A stretch of 64,000 nt of DNA from Rikenella microfusus DSM 15922 (GCF_000427365.1 NZ_KE386488.1:2453882-2517881), one strand, 5' to 3'. Shown: positions 34,225 to 43,372, numbered from the stretch's first letter. Notes: generated by a model from the sequence alone, not told the origin. Numbers and translations are program-made.

Positions 34225-34393
34225 GGTCTGCAAGTATTTGGAATCGTTTCGTGCTAAAGATATAGTCGATATTCCAGATAGTTGCAATAAAGAGATTGAT
34301 AGTTACCACGTATCATGCTAAATATCATGGTCAGAATATGATCTCAGGTAAAAAATCATATTCTGACCGTAAAAATCGAGGACGAAACAGCTG

Positions 34394-35509
34394 TCAGTCT
34401 TGCCGTGTCAGGGTAATTTTCTTGCTGGCTTCCCGTTTGTTTGCATCAACTACTTTGATATACCGCTGGGTTGTGGTGATACTTTTGTGAGCCATAATGC
34501 TCTGTATGGTTCGGATGTCCGTTCCTGCAGCAGCTTGCAGCGTGGCAAACGTTCTACGGTATGAATGGAATGTGATATTCTTGGTAATTCCGGCAGAACG
34601 AATCCACTCTTTCATCGGTATTTGTGTCCAGCTGCGCATCAGCCCCTTGAATACCAAACCTTTCTTTTCGGAACTGTAGTCTATCAGTTCCAAGGCTTCC
34701 TCGCTGATAGGGATGATGTCTTCTGCCTTGTTCTTCTGCGTAATGATATGTACGCATTTCCCACCGGCAGAATAGTCCACAATATCTTCCCAACATAAAA
34801 CAAGAATATCGCTGATACGCAGACTGGTCATACAAGAGAATAGAGAAGCTGTTTTTAGAATAGGTTTTTTACAAGGTGTTTCAGCCAACTTGTATAATTC
34901 TTCTACAGACAGATACTCCTTGACAACATCCTCCGTCTCAATCTTATCCAGAAAATCATTGACATTGGTCTTTATCATTCCATTGCGATAGAGGATTTTC
35001 AGGAATCCTCTAAAGGTAGACCAATATCCTGATGCTGAGTTCCGTGTGATAGGTCCGTTACGTCTCAGTTTCTTAGCCGTAAGCAAGTATTTTCGAAACT
35101 TGTTGCATAGATCTATATCAATCTTCTCAAAGGTACATTTGCCATGTACGAAGTTACTGAAATGGAGATAGACGAACTCCCATTTCTGGTCATGCTTATG
35201 GAGCTGTTTGCGATAATACTTCAGAAAGTCTGCCTTGAGCTTGTACTTGTCAAAGAAGTCATACCGTTCATTGACAACCGATTCAAACCTGCGGCAACGG
35301 ATGGCTTCGGCTTTCTCGGTCATTACCTCGTTGAAATTCTGTTCACGTTTGTTCCTCGGATTGGCATAGATATAAATACCAAGCGATTCATGACGGATAA
35401 CTTTCATTGTCTCTTTGTCTCGATACCCCGGATAATAATCCAGATAGAAAGACATCATCCTGCCTTTTAGTGGACGTGTCCTTAATGTTACTGTTTTACA
35501 TTCATGCAT
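34394..35509 (-). CDS. tyrosine recombinase, integrase of the mobile element
   Basis: 371 residues from the ATG at 35509 (MHECKTVTLRTRPLKGR); an ATG at 35566 would add 19 residues. The N-terminal arm-binding and SAM-like domains are followed by the catalytic residues: Arg in TSLRISDILVL, HxxR in FHSYRRTFATLQ, His in IMAHKSITTTQRY and Tyr in QRYIKVVD. This is the usual Bacteroidetes phage-integrase layout. It would catalyse integration and excision of the element at a short att core. It is intact and transcribed toward the mobilization genes. Confidence 0.93.
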   Translation of the reverse strand: MHECKTVTLRTRPLKGRMMSFYLDYYPGYRDKETMKVIRHESLGIYIYANPRNKREQNFNEVMTEKAEAIRCRRFESVVNERYDFFDKYKLKADFLKYYRKQLHKHDQKWEFVYLHFSNFVHGKCTFEKIDIDLCNKFRKYLLTAKKLRRNGPITRNSASGYWSTFRGFLKILYRNGMIKTNVNDFLDKIETEDVVKEYLSVEELYKLAETPCKKPILKTASLFSCMTSLRISDILVLCWEDIVDYSAGGKCVHIITQKNKAEDIIPISEEALELIDYSSEKKGLVFKGLMRSWTQIPMKEWIRSAGITKNITFHSYRRTFATLQAAAGTDIRTIQSIMAHKSITTTQRYIKVVDANKREASKKITLTRQD

Positions 35510-35625
35510 AATACATATTTTTATGGTTGATACTAACTTGTCGGCAAATCTCTGTAATGTAACCATGCAGATAACCCTCAGCGGAGATTAATTTTGGAAT
35601 AATTTACGGATAGTCATAAATTAAA

Positions 35626-36504
35626 CTATTTGCGGACACCCATCACCCGGTCAAACTCCACTTTCAGGAATCTGACAAAACGTCCGTTCTTCTCACGGTT
35701 GATTTGATGGAATTGCAGAATCCCATAAACCGAGTCACGAGTGAGCTTGAATTTCTCCAGAGCCTCTTTGACTGTATAGTATTCAGCTTTGCTCTCCTGT
35801 TCCGAAGTCTTTGATAGGTCAAAGTGGAGTTTGGAGTAGTAGATTTGTCCGTGCTCTTTCTTGGAGGGGATATTGTTCCGATACACCTGCGAACGGATGG
35901 CGACACGTGTCATGCCGTATTTCTCCTGAATCTCTTCGGGCGTGTACCATTCGGTCAGGTCGGAATCCACCTCATATTTGGCAAAGGCGGCATCAATATG
36001 TTTCTTGCTGTAATAGTTGAACTGGCGGATGCGCACTTTCGGAACTTTGTGTTGCCGTGTATAAGTCCACACCCATTTGGCATTGACCTTATATTTTTCG
36101 GCAATCTCTTCGGCGGTGTAATACTCGGTGATGTCGAAATCACTTTTAGCCACCAATCGTTCGTAAGGTTTGCTTTTGAGCATCAGTTCTATGTCGGCAC
36201 GTCTTACTAGAGCCATTCTTCCGCTGAGTCGGGATGCCCTCAGTTTGTCCTCTTTGACCAACTTATAAATGTACTGACGACTCACGCCCATCAATCGGGC
36301 AGCCTGCGAGAACGTGAAATACTCCTGCTTCTCCAGACTGGAGCGTAACTCCTGCATTTCTTGAATATGGTGCAGTTCCATTTTGCGCTCCTTGATACGA
36401 TGTTTGTAACCTCGCTTCGAGCATTGAGGGCTACAATAACAGGTCGTTGTTTTCTGTGCAATGAACGGTTTGCCGCACCATTGACAAATTCTCTTTACTT
36501 CCAT
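35626..36504 (-). CDS. multi-HTH protein with N-terminal zinc-finger-like motif
   Basis: 292 residues from the ATG at 36504 (MEVKRICQWCGKPF); a frame extension to 36573 adds 23 residues. The N-terminus has four cysteines in CQWCGKPF...TTTCYCSPQC, a zinc-ribbon-like pattern. Four MerR/excisionase-type HTH modules follow at about 60, 125, 190 and 250: FTFSQAARLMGVSRQYIYKL, YTAEEIAEKYKVNAKWVW, YTPEEIQEKYGMTRVAIR and YTVKEALEKFKLTRDSVY. It lies next to the integrase and the element end, so it may be a recombination-directionality factor that binds several sites. Confidence 0.78.
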   Translation of the reverse strand: MEVKRICQWCGKPFIAQKTTTCYCSPQCSKRGYKHRIKERKMELHHIQEMQELRSSLEKQEYFTFSQAARLMGVSRQYIYKLVKEDKLRASRLSGRMALVRRADIELMLKSKPYERLVAKSDFDITEYYTAEEIAEKYKVNAKWVWTYTRQHKVPKVRIRQFNYYSKKHIDAAFAKYEVDSDLTEWYTPEEIQEKYGMTRVAIRSQVYRNNIPSKKEHGQIYYSKLHFDLSKTSEQESKAEYYTVKEALEKFKLTRDSVYGILQFHQINREKNGRFVRFLKVEFDRVMGVRK

Positions 36505-36573
36505 ATTTTCTATATCATTTTCTCTGTTTTTTAATTTCCTTTTTTGTCTACACATGTAAACCATTGTCAACAC

Positions 36574-36765
36574 ACGTCAACTAATGCGTCATTGTGACAT
36601 TCGGGCTAACCGTGAATTTCTGTCGCGGTAGAAATATGATAGAAAAATATGGATAAAAACCGTTACTTCCAAATACGGACTGGAAAGTGTTAAAACAATA
36701 AAGTCGCTGATATACAGCGACTTTATTCTAAATGATTATAGTTGGTTACGGCTGTTTACAAGCCG
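36574..36765. other. right junction of the mobile element
   Basis: No gene. It contains AAAGTGTTAAA at 36684-36694 (inverted copy near the left end at 13357), the hairpin at 36697-36727 and the candidate right att (36734-36753). ACGGCT (36748-36753) also pairs with AGCCGT (36761-36766) over the mnmE stop. The upstream sequence of the multi-HTH gene at 36540-36600 has two GTCAAC direct repeats. Confidence 0.45.
36697..36727 (-). terminator. terminator hairpin downstream of mnmE
   Basis: AATAAAGTCGCTG (36697-36709) and CAGCGACTTTATT (36715-36727) form a perfect 13-bp stem with a 5-base loop. On the minus strand it is followed by GTTTTAAC. It would end mnmE transcription and insulate the element. 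Confidence 0.75.
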
Positions 36766-38136
36766 TCATTTTCCAATGCAGAATTTGCTGAAAATATTGC
36801 CCAGTATATCGTCTGTGGTGATCTCTCCCGTGATCGTTCCGAGGTGATACAGTACTTGTCTGATCTCTTCGCTGATTAGGTCTGCGGACAGGCCGGTGCG
36901 GAGTCCTTTGGTAGCCGCTTCCAGGGCTTCCGATGCGTGGATCAAGGCTTCGTAATGACGGATATTGCTGACGATCAGCGTATCTTCCGGTATGTCATCC
37001 GCCACGGCGTGCACGAGCATTTCCTGCAAAGTGTCCGTACCGTCGCCCGAACGGGCCGAAATACTCAGTACGGGGTACTTCGGGGCTAATTTTTCCGACA
37101 AAGGAACCGTGTTCCACAGGTCGTTCTTGTTCAGCAGAACGATCAGTCGCTGTTCCCCGGACAGTTGCAGGGTGCGAATCCGTTCTGCGGCCTCTTCCGC
37201 AGACAACGGTTCGGAAATCAACAACAGCACCACCGCCGCCCGGCCGATACGTTCCCGGGCACGTCCGATTCCCAAAGCCTCGGCCGCATCTTCCGTATGC
37301 CGTAAACCCGCCGTGTCAATGAAACGGAAACGGATACCAGCCAGAACGATCGTCTCTTCGATGAAGTCGCGCGTCGTTCCCGGAATGTCCGATACGATTG
37401 CCCGCTCTTCGCCGAGCAACCGGTTCAGGAGCGTCGATTTACCGGCATTCGGAGCGCCTGCGATGGCTACCGGGACTCCGTTTTTCAGGACATTGCCCGT
37501 CCGGAACGAACCGGCCAGCGTGCGGCACCGGGTATGGATATCGTTCAGTAAATTTTCCAGTTCGCTGCGGTCGGCAAACTCCACATCCTCTTCCGAAAAA
37601 TCGAGTTCCAACTCCAGCAAAGACGTGATGTGCAGCAATTTTTGCCGGAGTACGGTAAGTTCGGCGGCATAGCCGCCCCGCATCTGATTCAGGGCGATCC
37701 GGTGCGCCGCGCCGCTTTCCGAAGCAATCAGGTCGGCTACCGCTTCGGCTTGAGACAGATCGAGTTTGCCGTTCAGGAATGCCCGGCGGGTAAATTCGCC
37801 TGCTGTCGCCGGTTCTGCTCCCCGGCGTACCAGCAGCGACAGGATTTCACGCGTGACGAAAGAGGAACCGTGACATGCGATTTCCGTCATATCTTCGCCC
37901 GTGTAGGAGCGCGGTGCACGGAATACGCTGACCAGCGCTTCGTCCAGCAGGCGGTCGCCGTCGGCTATGGTGCCGAAATGTACGGTATATCCTTCCGCGT
38001 CGGCCAGCGGTTTCGAGAAAATGCTTTCCGTGATCGCGATGGCACGAGGCCCGCTGAGGCGGATCAGGGAGATCGCCCCTCCGGGGCCGGTGGCCGGGGC
38101 GGCGATCGTGGTGAGGTTATCGGCGCGGTTTTGCAT
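36766..38136 (-). CDS. mnmE: MnmE, tRNA-modification GTPase
   Basis: 456 residues, complete. The N-terminal tetrahydrofolate-binding domain begins TIAAPATGPGGAISLIRLSG. The GTPase domain has G1 GAPNAGKST, the IPGTTRDF switch, G3 DTAG and G4 NKND. The C-terminus ends in the invariant FCIGK, whose Cys is needed for activity. With MnmG it forms 5-carboxymethylaminomethyl-uridine at wobble U34 of several tRNAs. It abuts the mobile element but is not disrupted. Confidence 0.97.
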   Translation of the reverse strand: MQNRADNLTTIAAPATGPGGAISLIRLSGPRAIAITESIFSKPLADAEGYTVHFGTIADGDRLLDEALVSVFRAPRSYTGEDMTEIACHGSSFVTREILSLLVRRGAEPATAGEFTRRAFLNGKLDLSQAEAVADLIASESGAAHRIALNQMRGGYAAELTVLRQKLLHITSLLELELDFSEEDVEFADRSELENLLNDIHTRCRTLAGSFRTGNVLKNGVPVAIAGAPNAGKSTLLNRLLGEERAIVSDIPGTTRDFIEETIVLAGIRFRFIDTAGLRHTEDAAEALGIGRARERIGRAAVVLLLISEPLSAEEAAERIRTLQLSGEQRLIVLLNKNDLWNTVPLSEKLAPKYPVLSISARSGDGTDTLQEMLVHAVADDIPEDTLIVSNIRHYEALIHASEALEAATKGLRTGLSADLISEEIRQVLYHLGTITGEITTDDILGNIFSKFCIGK

Positions 38137-38208
38137 GAAAAAAGATACGATTGTGCTGCAAATATCTTAAATTAGCGGTTGTTATTAAAATCAAAAACAA
38201 TTTCCGGT

Positions 38209-39357
38209 ATGAATAATTTCACGTTCCGCAACCCGACCAAATTGATTTTCGGCAAAGGCACCATCGCTCAAATCGCGGCCGAAATACCCGCCGAGGCGAA
38301 AATCATGATGACCTATGGCGGCGGAAGTATCCGTCGCAACGGCGTGTACGATCAGGTGAAAGCAGCCCTGAAGGACCGGACGGTCGTCGAATTCGGCGGA
38401 ATCGAACCCAATCCGCAATACGAAACCCTGGTGCAGGCGATCGGCCTCGCCCGCGAGCAGGGAGTGGATTTCCTGCTGGCCGTGGGCGGCGGGTCGGTGA
38501 TCGACGGTACCAAGTTTATCGCCACGGCGCTCAAATACGAAGGCGACCCGTGGGATTTCATGGTCGATCCCTCCAAAGCGACGGACGCCGTGCCGTTGGC
38601 CACGGTGCTGACCCTTCCGGCCACCGGCTCGGAAATGAACAACGGGGCCGTGGTATCGCGCAAGGAGTTCAACGAGAAGCTGGCTTTTCACAACCCGAAA
38701 GGATACCCGCTGTTTTCGGTACTCGATCCGGAAGTCTGCTATTCGCTGCCGCAGCGCCAGATCGTGAACGGTATCGTGGATTCGTTCGCCCATACGTTGG
38801 AGCAATATCTCACTTTCGATACCCAGTCGATGGTTATGGACCGTTGGGCCGAGGGGCTGTTGCTGACATTGGTCGAACTGGGGCCGAAACTGGTCGAACG
38901 TCACGACCGTTACGACGAGGTGGCCAATTTCATGCTGACGGCGACGATGGCCCTGAACGGTTTTATCGCGATGGGCGTGCCGCAGGACTGGGCCACGCAC
39001 ATGATCGGCCATGAACTGACCGCTTTGCACGGATTGGACCACGGGGTAACGCTCGCTATCGTATATCCGGGGATGATGAAAGTGATGCGCCGGGAGAAAT
39101 TCGACAAGTTGGTGCAGTATGCCGAACGGGTGTGGGGCGTTACGGGTTCGCCCGAACAGAAGGCAGAGGCGGCGATCGGGAAGACCGACGCGTTTTTCCG
39201 CAGCCTCGGCGTGAAAACCCGGCTTTCGGAGCACGGGATCGGCGAGCAGACCGTCGATTTTATCGTCGAACGTTTCCGCAAACGGGGCTGGAACCTCGGC
39301 GAGTCGGGTAAGGTGACACCCGAACGGGTCGCTGAAATTCTGCACGATCGGATGTAA
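38209..39357 (+). CDS. iron-containing alcohol dehydrogenase (YqhD/BdhA type)
   Basis: 382 residues from the ATG at 38209 (MNNFTFRNPTKLIFGKG). The nucleotide-binding turn GGGSVIDGTKFIA and the metal ligands Asp and His in VDSFAHTLEQ and His in HELTALHGLDHG are in place. Proteins of this group reduce aldehydes such as butanal or methylglyoxal with NAD(P)H, and the N-terminus matches the butanol dehydrogenase/YqhD branch. The cupin gene follows with only 4 bases between them, so they form an operon. Confidence 0.92.
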   Translation: MNNFTFRNPTKLIFGKGTIAQIAAEIPAEAKIMMTYGGGSIRRNGVYDQVKAALKDRTVVEFGGIEPNPQYETLVQAIGLAREQGVDFLLAVGGGSVIDGTKFIATALKYEGDPWDFMVDPSKATDAVPLATVLTLPATGSEMNNGAVVSRKEFNEKLAFHNPKGYPLFSVLDPEVCYSLPQRQIVNGIVDSFAHTLEQYLTFDTQSMVMDRWAEGLLLTLVELGPKLVERHDRYDEVANFMLTATMALNGFIAMGVPQDWATHMIGHELTALHGLDHGVTLAIVYPGMMKVMRREKFDKLVQYAERVWGVTGSPEQKAEAAIGKTDAFFRSLGVKTRLSEHGIGEQTVDFIVERFRKRGWNLGESGKVTPERVAEILHDRM

Positions 39358-39361
39358 TCCG

Positions 39362-39730
39362 ATGGGAAACTTGTTCGACAAACGGGGGATCGTGCCTCCG
39401 GCATCGACGCAGGAAGAGGGGAGGGAGGCGTTCGATACGCTTCTCTCTGCTTTTTTACCGGCCGGACAGCCGGTTCGGGTGGAACGTATCATGTCGTTCG
39501 GCCAGGAAAACGGCGAATGGTACGACCAGGCTTGGGACGAATGGGTGATGGTGGCACGGGGCGAAGCGGTGTTGGAGTGGGAAGACGGCCGGACGACGGA
39601 ATTGGAAGCCGGCGATTACCTCCTGATCGGTGCGCACCGGCGTCACCGTGTCCTGCGGACGTCGTTCGATTGCGTTTGGCTGGCCGTGCACTTGGGAGGT
39701 GCCGGCGTCAGTGATTCCGCATACCGATGA
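39362..39730 (+). CDS. small cupin-domain protein
   Basis: 122 residues with a single cupin barrel: motif 1 region WDEWVMVARGEAVLEWEDGR, then LEAGDYLLIGAHRRHRV (motif 2). The histidine-poor first motif leaves metal binding uncertain. It starts 4 bases after the dehydrogenase and probably shares its transcript. Its 3' end overlaps the convergent membrane-protein gene by 23 bases. The substrate is unknown. Confidence 0.85.
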   Translation: MGNLFDKRGIVPPASTQEEGREAFDTLLSAFLPAGQPVRVERIMSFGQENGEWYDQAWDEWVMVARGEAVLEWEDGRTTELEAGDYLLIGAHRRHRVLRTSFDCVWLAVHLGGAGVSDSAYR

Positions 39731-40112
39731 ATATGCCGCCCAGATAAGGGATCAGCCACAGGCACCAGACCAGGATGCTGAACCGGTTGAAACGGCGTTT
39801 GGCGTTTTCCGAGCCTTTGGCGTAGATCCATATTGCCCAGAGCGTATGGATGAGCATCAGGACGATCGCAGCCAGTCCCGTAACGGAATGTATTTGGCCG
39901 TGCATGTCGTCTCCCGACCGGGCGAGCGGACGCATCAGGGCCGTCCCGGTCGCGTCGGCGCACAGGCCCAGGACAAAGAAAACGATATGCCACCGGCGCA
40001 GGCGGCGTTGGTACCATTCTCCCCAGACGCCGACGGTGTAACACAGGAGGGCCAGCGTGATGGCGATTCCGGCCAGGGGCAGGTAGGGGAGCGGGGTGGA
40101 AGCTGGGGTCAT
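39708..40112 (-). CDS. HsmA-family four-helix membrane protein
   Basis: 134 residues from the ATG at 40112 (MTPASTPLPYL); an ATG at 40139 is also in frame. Four membrane helices are visible (AGIAITLALLCYTVGVW, RWHIVFFVLGLCADATG, TGLAAIVLMLIHTLWAIW, FSILVWCLWLIPYLGGIFIG) with the HGQIHSVTG segment typical of the HsmA/TIGR03987 family. The function is unknown. It overlaps the cupin gene 3' to 3'. Confidence 0.8.
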   Translation of the reverse strand: MTPASTPLPYLPLAGIAITLALLCYTVGVWGEWYQRRLRRWHIVFFVLGLCADATGTALMRPLARSGDDMHGQIHSVTGLAAIVLMLIHTLWAIWIYAKGSENAKRRFNRFSILVWCLWLIPYLGGIFIGMRNH

Positions 40113-40175
40113 ACGTAGCGATATAAAACGGTGTGGCAAAGCGGGACGGGGGGAGGCGGAACCGTTCCGGGAATG

Positions 40176-40209
40176 AAAAACTGCCTGCGATTTTTCGTAG
40201 GCAGTTTTT
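40176..40209 (-). terminator. terminator downstream of greA
   Basis: AAAAACTGCCT (40176-40186) and AGGCAGTTTTT (40199-40209) form a stem with flanking T run on the minus strand. It lies between greA and the HsmA-family gene, both on the minus strand. Confidence 0.8.
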
Positions 40210-40287
40210 CATTTCGGTCTTTCCTCCTCGGAGTCCGACGCTATACCTGATATACCGAATGTGTCCGAGAACCATTTGTCCCATCTA

Positions 40288-40320
40288 CCCGGTGTCGGCC
40301 GGAAGCCGCCCGACACCGGG
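40288..40320. repeat. GC-rich hairpin between greA and its terminator
   Basis: CCCGGTGTCG (40288-40297) and CGACACCGGG (40311-40320) form a perfect 10-bp stem with a GC-rich loop. CCTGATATACC (40246-40256) and GGTATATCAGG (40351-40361) flank it as an outer inverted repeat. Nested arms suggest either an RNA structure in the greA 3' region or a small repetitive palindrome. Confidence 0.6.
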
Positions 40321-40372
40321 GCGAAAGCCGAAAAACATCGGCCGGGCGTAGGTATATCAGGATATATGATTG

Positions 40373-40843
40373 TCAAATAGAAATATCCAATACTTCTAAT
40401 TTGAGGATACCCGAAGGCACCTGCACTTCGACGACGTCGCCGCGTTTTTTGCCGATCAGCGCCTGGGCGATTGGAGTCCCGATGGAGAGCTTGCCCTCTT
40501 TCAGGTTCGCTTCGTTTTCGGAAACGATGGTGTATTCCACCGTCTTGCCCAGGTTCATGTTTTTTATCGTCACGCGGTTCAGCATCTGGATGCTGTCCGT
40601 GCCCAATTTCGATTCGTCGATGATGCGTGCTCCGGCGATGGTGGCTTCCAGCTTGGCGATACGCATCTCCAGCATACCCTGTGCTTCTTTGGCGGCATCG
40701 TACTCCGCGTTTTCCGACAGGTCGCCCTTGTCGCGGGCCTCTGCGATCTGGGCCGAGATGACCGGACGTTCGGCCTTGAGCGCGTCCAATTCGCTGCGTA
40801 ACTTCCGCAAACCTGCTTCCGTTATGTAATTCACTTTTGCCAT
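40373..40843 (-). CDS. greA: GreA transcript-cleavage factor
   Basis: 156 residues from the ATG at 40843 (MAKVNYITEAGLRKLRSELD); the open frame continues upstream to 40939 but without coding character. The N-terminal coiled coil carries ARDKGDLSENAEYDAAKE, with the acidic tip used in the RNA polymerase secondary channel, and the C-terminal FKBP-like domain ends in GKKRGDVVEVQVPSG. GreA rescues back-tracked polymerase. The promoter at 40927-40957 fits the chosen start. Confidence 0.96.
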   Translation of the reverse strand: MAKVNYITEAGLRKLRSELDALKAERPVISAQIAEARDKGDLSENAEYDAAKEAQGMLEMRIAKLEATIAGARIIDESKLGTDSIQMLNRVTIKNMNLGKTVEYTIVSENEANLKEGKLSIGTPIAQALIGKKRGDVVEVQVPSGILKLEVLDISI

Positions 40844-40926
40844 AATATGCTCTCTTTTCTTATGCAATAAAAAGACAGACCCCCGAAACCCAGCGGGTAT
40901 CGGGAATCCATTCGTCTGATCACGAA

Positions 40927-40957
40927 CAAAGGTAATCATTATTTCCGGAAAACCAAA
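40927..40957 (-). promoter_or_regulatory. greA promoter, Bacteroidetes consensus
   Basis: On the minus strand TTTG (40954-40957) and TACCTTTG (40927-40934) are separated by exactly 19 bases, a perfect match to the consensus. The leader to the greA ATG is about 75-80 bases. Confidence 0.85.
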
Positions 40958-41085
40958 TATCGTCCGGTTATCCGGACTGTCCGAACCGGACGGGAAGTAT
41001 GAATCGAGCCTGTCGTTGCCTGCCGCCGGCGCTTATATGTATGGTTGTCGGGGAATAACGACCCGGCTGGCGATCGGGAGTTTAT

Positions 41086-42204
41086 TTATGGCTTCGTTTG
41101 TTTCTGCATTTCCGTTTGGGGAAGCTGTATTTCCAGCAAAACACAGCGTCCGCTTTCGTAAGCCTGTTTTACGGAGTCGGGAACGGCCGATTCGGATTCG
41201 CAGGGGAAATATAAGGCTTCGGTATCGAAACCGACGCAGGCCGGGTTGTTTCCGACGATCCGGCTGATGTCGTGAATTGTTCCCGATGCCGTATCGATGC
41301 AATATGTAGCCGGGGTCCTGTTCTGCGCGGTTGTTACGATCAGATAGTTCCGGTGGAAAAAGGGCGTCGTCGTCAGGTAGCGTTTGTTGCTTTTTTCCGC
41401 GAAGATGTTCTGAGGTTCTTTGAGGTCTTCGACGGATATGCTGTCCGTCCCGAAATCGATGCCGTATGTCCGGACTGCGCCGGTATTGCGGTCGATCGAC
41501 GAATATCTGTCGGTCAGGAATTGGTGGAAGAAAAGGCGTTCGTTGTTTTCGATGAATGGCGATCCGTTGTAGATGTCGGGGGAGTTTTCCGTGTAACGGA
41601 TTTCCTGGTGCAGGATATTCAGGGAAGTGTCCGTGTAAGTTAAGGCATATCGATATTCGGGAAGGTCGTCGTCAGAGCTGTACAAGGGGCGGTAAAAAAT
41701 ATATCCGGAATCCAGTACGGCCATGCCGTTCAGGTCGTTCAGCGGCAATGTGCGGGCGGAGAGCAAGCGGCCGCACGAATCGTATCGGAGCAGTTTCCCG
41801 TAACTTCCGTCGAGAATGTACACCTCTCCCCGGCGAAAGGAAATGTCGCCGAGGTCCATATATTCGTTATTCGCTTTGCCCTGATAGCTGACGGAGGAGA
41901 GGTAACGGCCTTGTTTGTCGTAGATGTTGATGGTCGCCTTGTCCCTGAGGATCATTTTATCTCCCGTAATCAGCATCTTTTCGATGGAGGAGAGGCGTCT
42001 GTTGTCGGGTTCGCCGGAGAGGATCAGGTAATTACCTGAGACTTCCCAAGAGGGATCTGCACCCTCCAGCGCCGATCGGGACAATGAATAGACTTTGGTC
42101 GGTATCTCGTATCGGCTTGCGGTCGTATCGTTTCCGGAGCGGCCGCACGCGCAAAGCAGTGTCGAAACCAGTAATAGGGGGTAAATCCGTCTCATGTGCG
42201 TCAT
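41086..42204 (-). CDS. 6-bladed beta-propeller lipoprotein
   Basis: 372 residues; translation could also start at the ATG three codons later. The signal peptide ends in a lipobox (TLLCA-C, Cys20). The rest shows propeller repeats such as NIYDKQGRYLSSVSYQGKA, FRRGEVYILDGSYGKLLRYDSCG and IFYRPLYSSDDDLPEYRYALTYTD, matching the Bacteroidetes 6-bladed propeller family. The function is unknown; outer-membrane location is expected. It appears monocistronic. Confidence 0.85.
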   Translation of the reverse strand: MTHMRRIYPLLLVSTLLCACGRSGNDTTASRYEIPTKVYSLSRSALEGADPSWEVSGNYLILSGEPDNRRLSSIEKMLITGDKMILRDKATINIYDKQGRYLSSVSYQGKANNEYMDLGDISFRRGEVYILDGSYGKLLRYDSCGRLLSARTLPLNDLNGMAVLDSGYIFYRPLYSSDDDLPEYRYALTYTDTSLNILHQEIRYTENSPDIYNGSPFIENNERLFFHQFLTDRYSSIDRNTGAVRTYGIDFGTDSISVEDLKEPQNIFAEKSNKRYLTTTPFFHRNYLIVTTAQNRTPATYCIDTASGTIHDISRIVGNNPACVGFDTEALYFPCESESAVPDSVKQAYESGRCVLLEIQLPQTEMQKQTKP

Positions 42205-42740
42205 TGGGTGTGAATCGGTGCTTATGTTCGGGGGAGATTAATGTCCGGTATGGTAACATGCCTTGTCGTTTCTGCCCTGACAATACGTGCGGTACGTCAT
42301 GTGCTGGGAACAATACCGTTCTTTCCCCGGACCGTTGGTTATGGTTTTAACTGATTTTTTCAGGGTTATGGCAATGATTTCGGGCTTGCGAAATGTTTGT
42401 ACGGTAAATGTAAGGATTATTATTTATGGGATTTACTATAAAAATGGGTGATTATTATTTTTCGATTACATACTTCGATATACCCGACGGTTTTCGTCGA
42501 TACTTTCGCGGCTCGCGCCGGGCGGCCCTCCGGGTCTTTTGCCCGGATTTGTACTGCCTCATGCCGTCCGGCGCGGAGCCGAAACGGGATTATCGGGAAA
42601 TTTGTGTAAAGTTGTATATAGTCGCCTGAAAACTTGGTCTCGGGTTGGGCGGGAAAGGGAAAGATCGTCCGGCCGGATGATTATTCCGTCTCCTTTTTGG
42701 TTATCCGCCGCCGAATGGTTATTTTTGTTCGGATTATCCG
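42205..42740. other. intergenic region, no gene recognised
   Basis: 536 bases between divergent genes. A short frame at 42426-42629 has no family features. The middle (42340-42480) is AT-rich and presumably holds promoters. No tRNA, riboswitch or repeat is visible. Confidence 0.5.
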
Positions 42741-43364
42741 ATGCGGAGCGTGATCAGCGATACCTATCTCACCATCGCGGCCCCGGCCGAGGGGCTTTAC
42801 AAAGACAAAGGCAGCCGTTTTCTGGCCTTTGCTTATCCGATTTATTCCGAAAGCGACGTGAAACCGATCGTGGAGGCGTTGAAAACGAAATATTACGACG
42901 CCCGGCACCATTGTTACGCGTGGCGTCTGGGGATCGAGGCTTCCGCCGGCGGGGTGCGTTTCCGGGCCAATGACGACGGGGAGCCGGCGGGAACCGCCGG
43001 CCGGCCTATTCTGGGACAGTTGCTGTCGCGGGAGCTGACCAACCTGTTGGTGGTCGTAGTACGGTATTTCGGGGGGATCAAGCTGGGAGTACCGGGTCTG
43101 ATCGCCGCCTATAAAGAGGCGACGGCGGATGCCCTGGCTTCGGCCGAGGTGGTGGAGCGGACGGAGAACCGGGAGATGACGGTCGAATTTCCCTATCCGG
43201 CGATGAACCGGGTCATGAAAGCGGTGAAGGATATGGAGCCGAGGGTGCTGGGGCAGGATTTCGATCTGTCGTGCCGGATGAGGCTCTCCGTGCGGCTGCG
43301 GGATGCGGCTGCGCTCGCGGAGCGGATCGGAGACATCGAGGGAGTCAATGTGTCATTATCATAG
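42741..43364 (+). CDS. yigZ: YigZ/IMPACT-family protein
   Basis: 207 residues. The UPF0029 signature is present as [17 protein letters not shown] and [20 protein letters not shown], followed by the short C-terminal ferredoxin-like DUF1949 domain. The E. coli homologue is non-essential, and eukaryotic IMPACT modulates the translation stress kinase GCN2; the bacterial role is unclear. The stop is 8 bases before pyrB, so it is co-transcribed with pyrBI. Confidence 0.92.
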   Translation: MRSVISDTYLTIAAPAEGLYKDKGSRFLAFAYPIYSESDVKPIVEALKTKYYDARHHCYAWRLGIEASAGGVRFRANDDGEPAGTAGRPILGQLLSRELTNLLVVVVRYFGGIKLGVPGLIAAYKEATADALASAEVVERTENREMTVEFPYPAMNRVMKAVKDMEPRVLGQDFDLSCRMRLSVRLRDAAALAERIGDIEGVNVSLS

Positions 43365-43372
43365 CGCGTATT

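Larger units (their letters stand above)
13297..36753. mobile_element. integrative and mobilizable element carrying a phosphorothioate-type defence operon
   Basis: Between the GC-rich protease gene and mnmE lies about 23 kb of AT-rich DNA with integrase, excisionase-like HTH proteins, RepA-like ATPase, MobC, relaxase and a membrane accessory gene at the right, and a defence operon as cargo at the left. No conjugation machinery is present, so transfer would need a helper. Ends are tentative: TTACGGCT occurs at 13297-13304 and 36746-36753, each preceded by a GATTAT 12-13 bases upstream, and the composition change is at these places. The true ends could differ by a few hundred bases. Confidence 0.7.

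Noticed and set aside
42426-42629. 67-residue frame upstream of yigZ
   Set aside because: No recognisable features and it runs through the likely promoter region.
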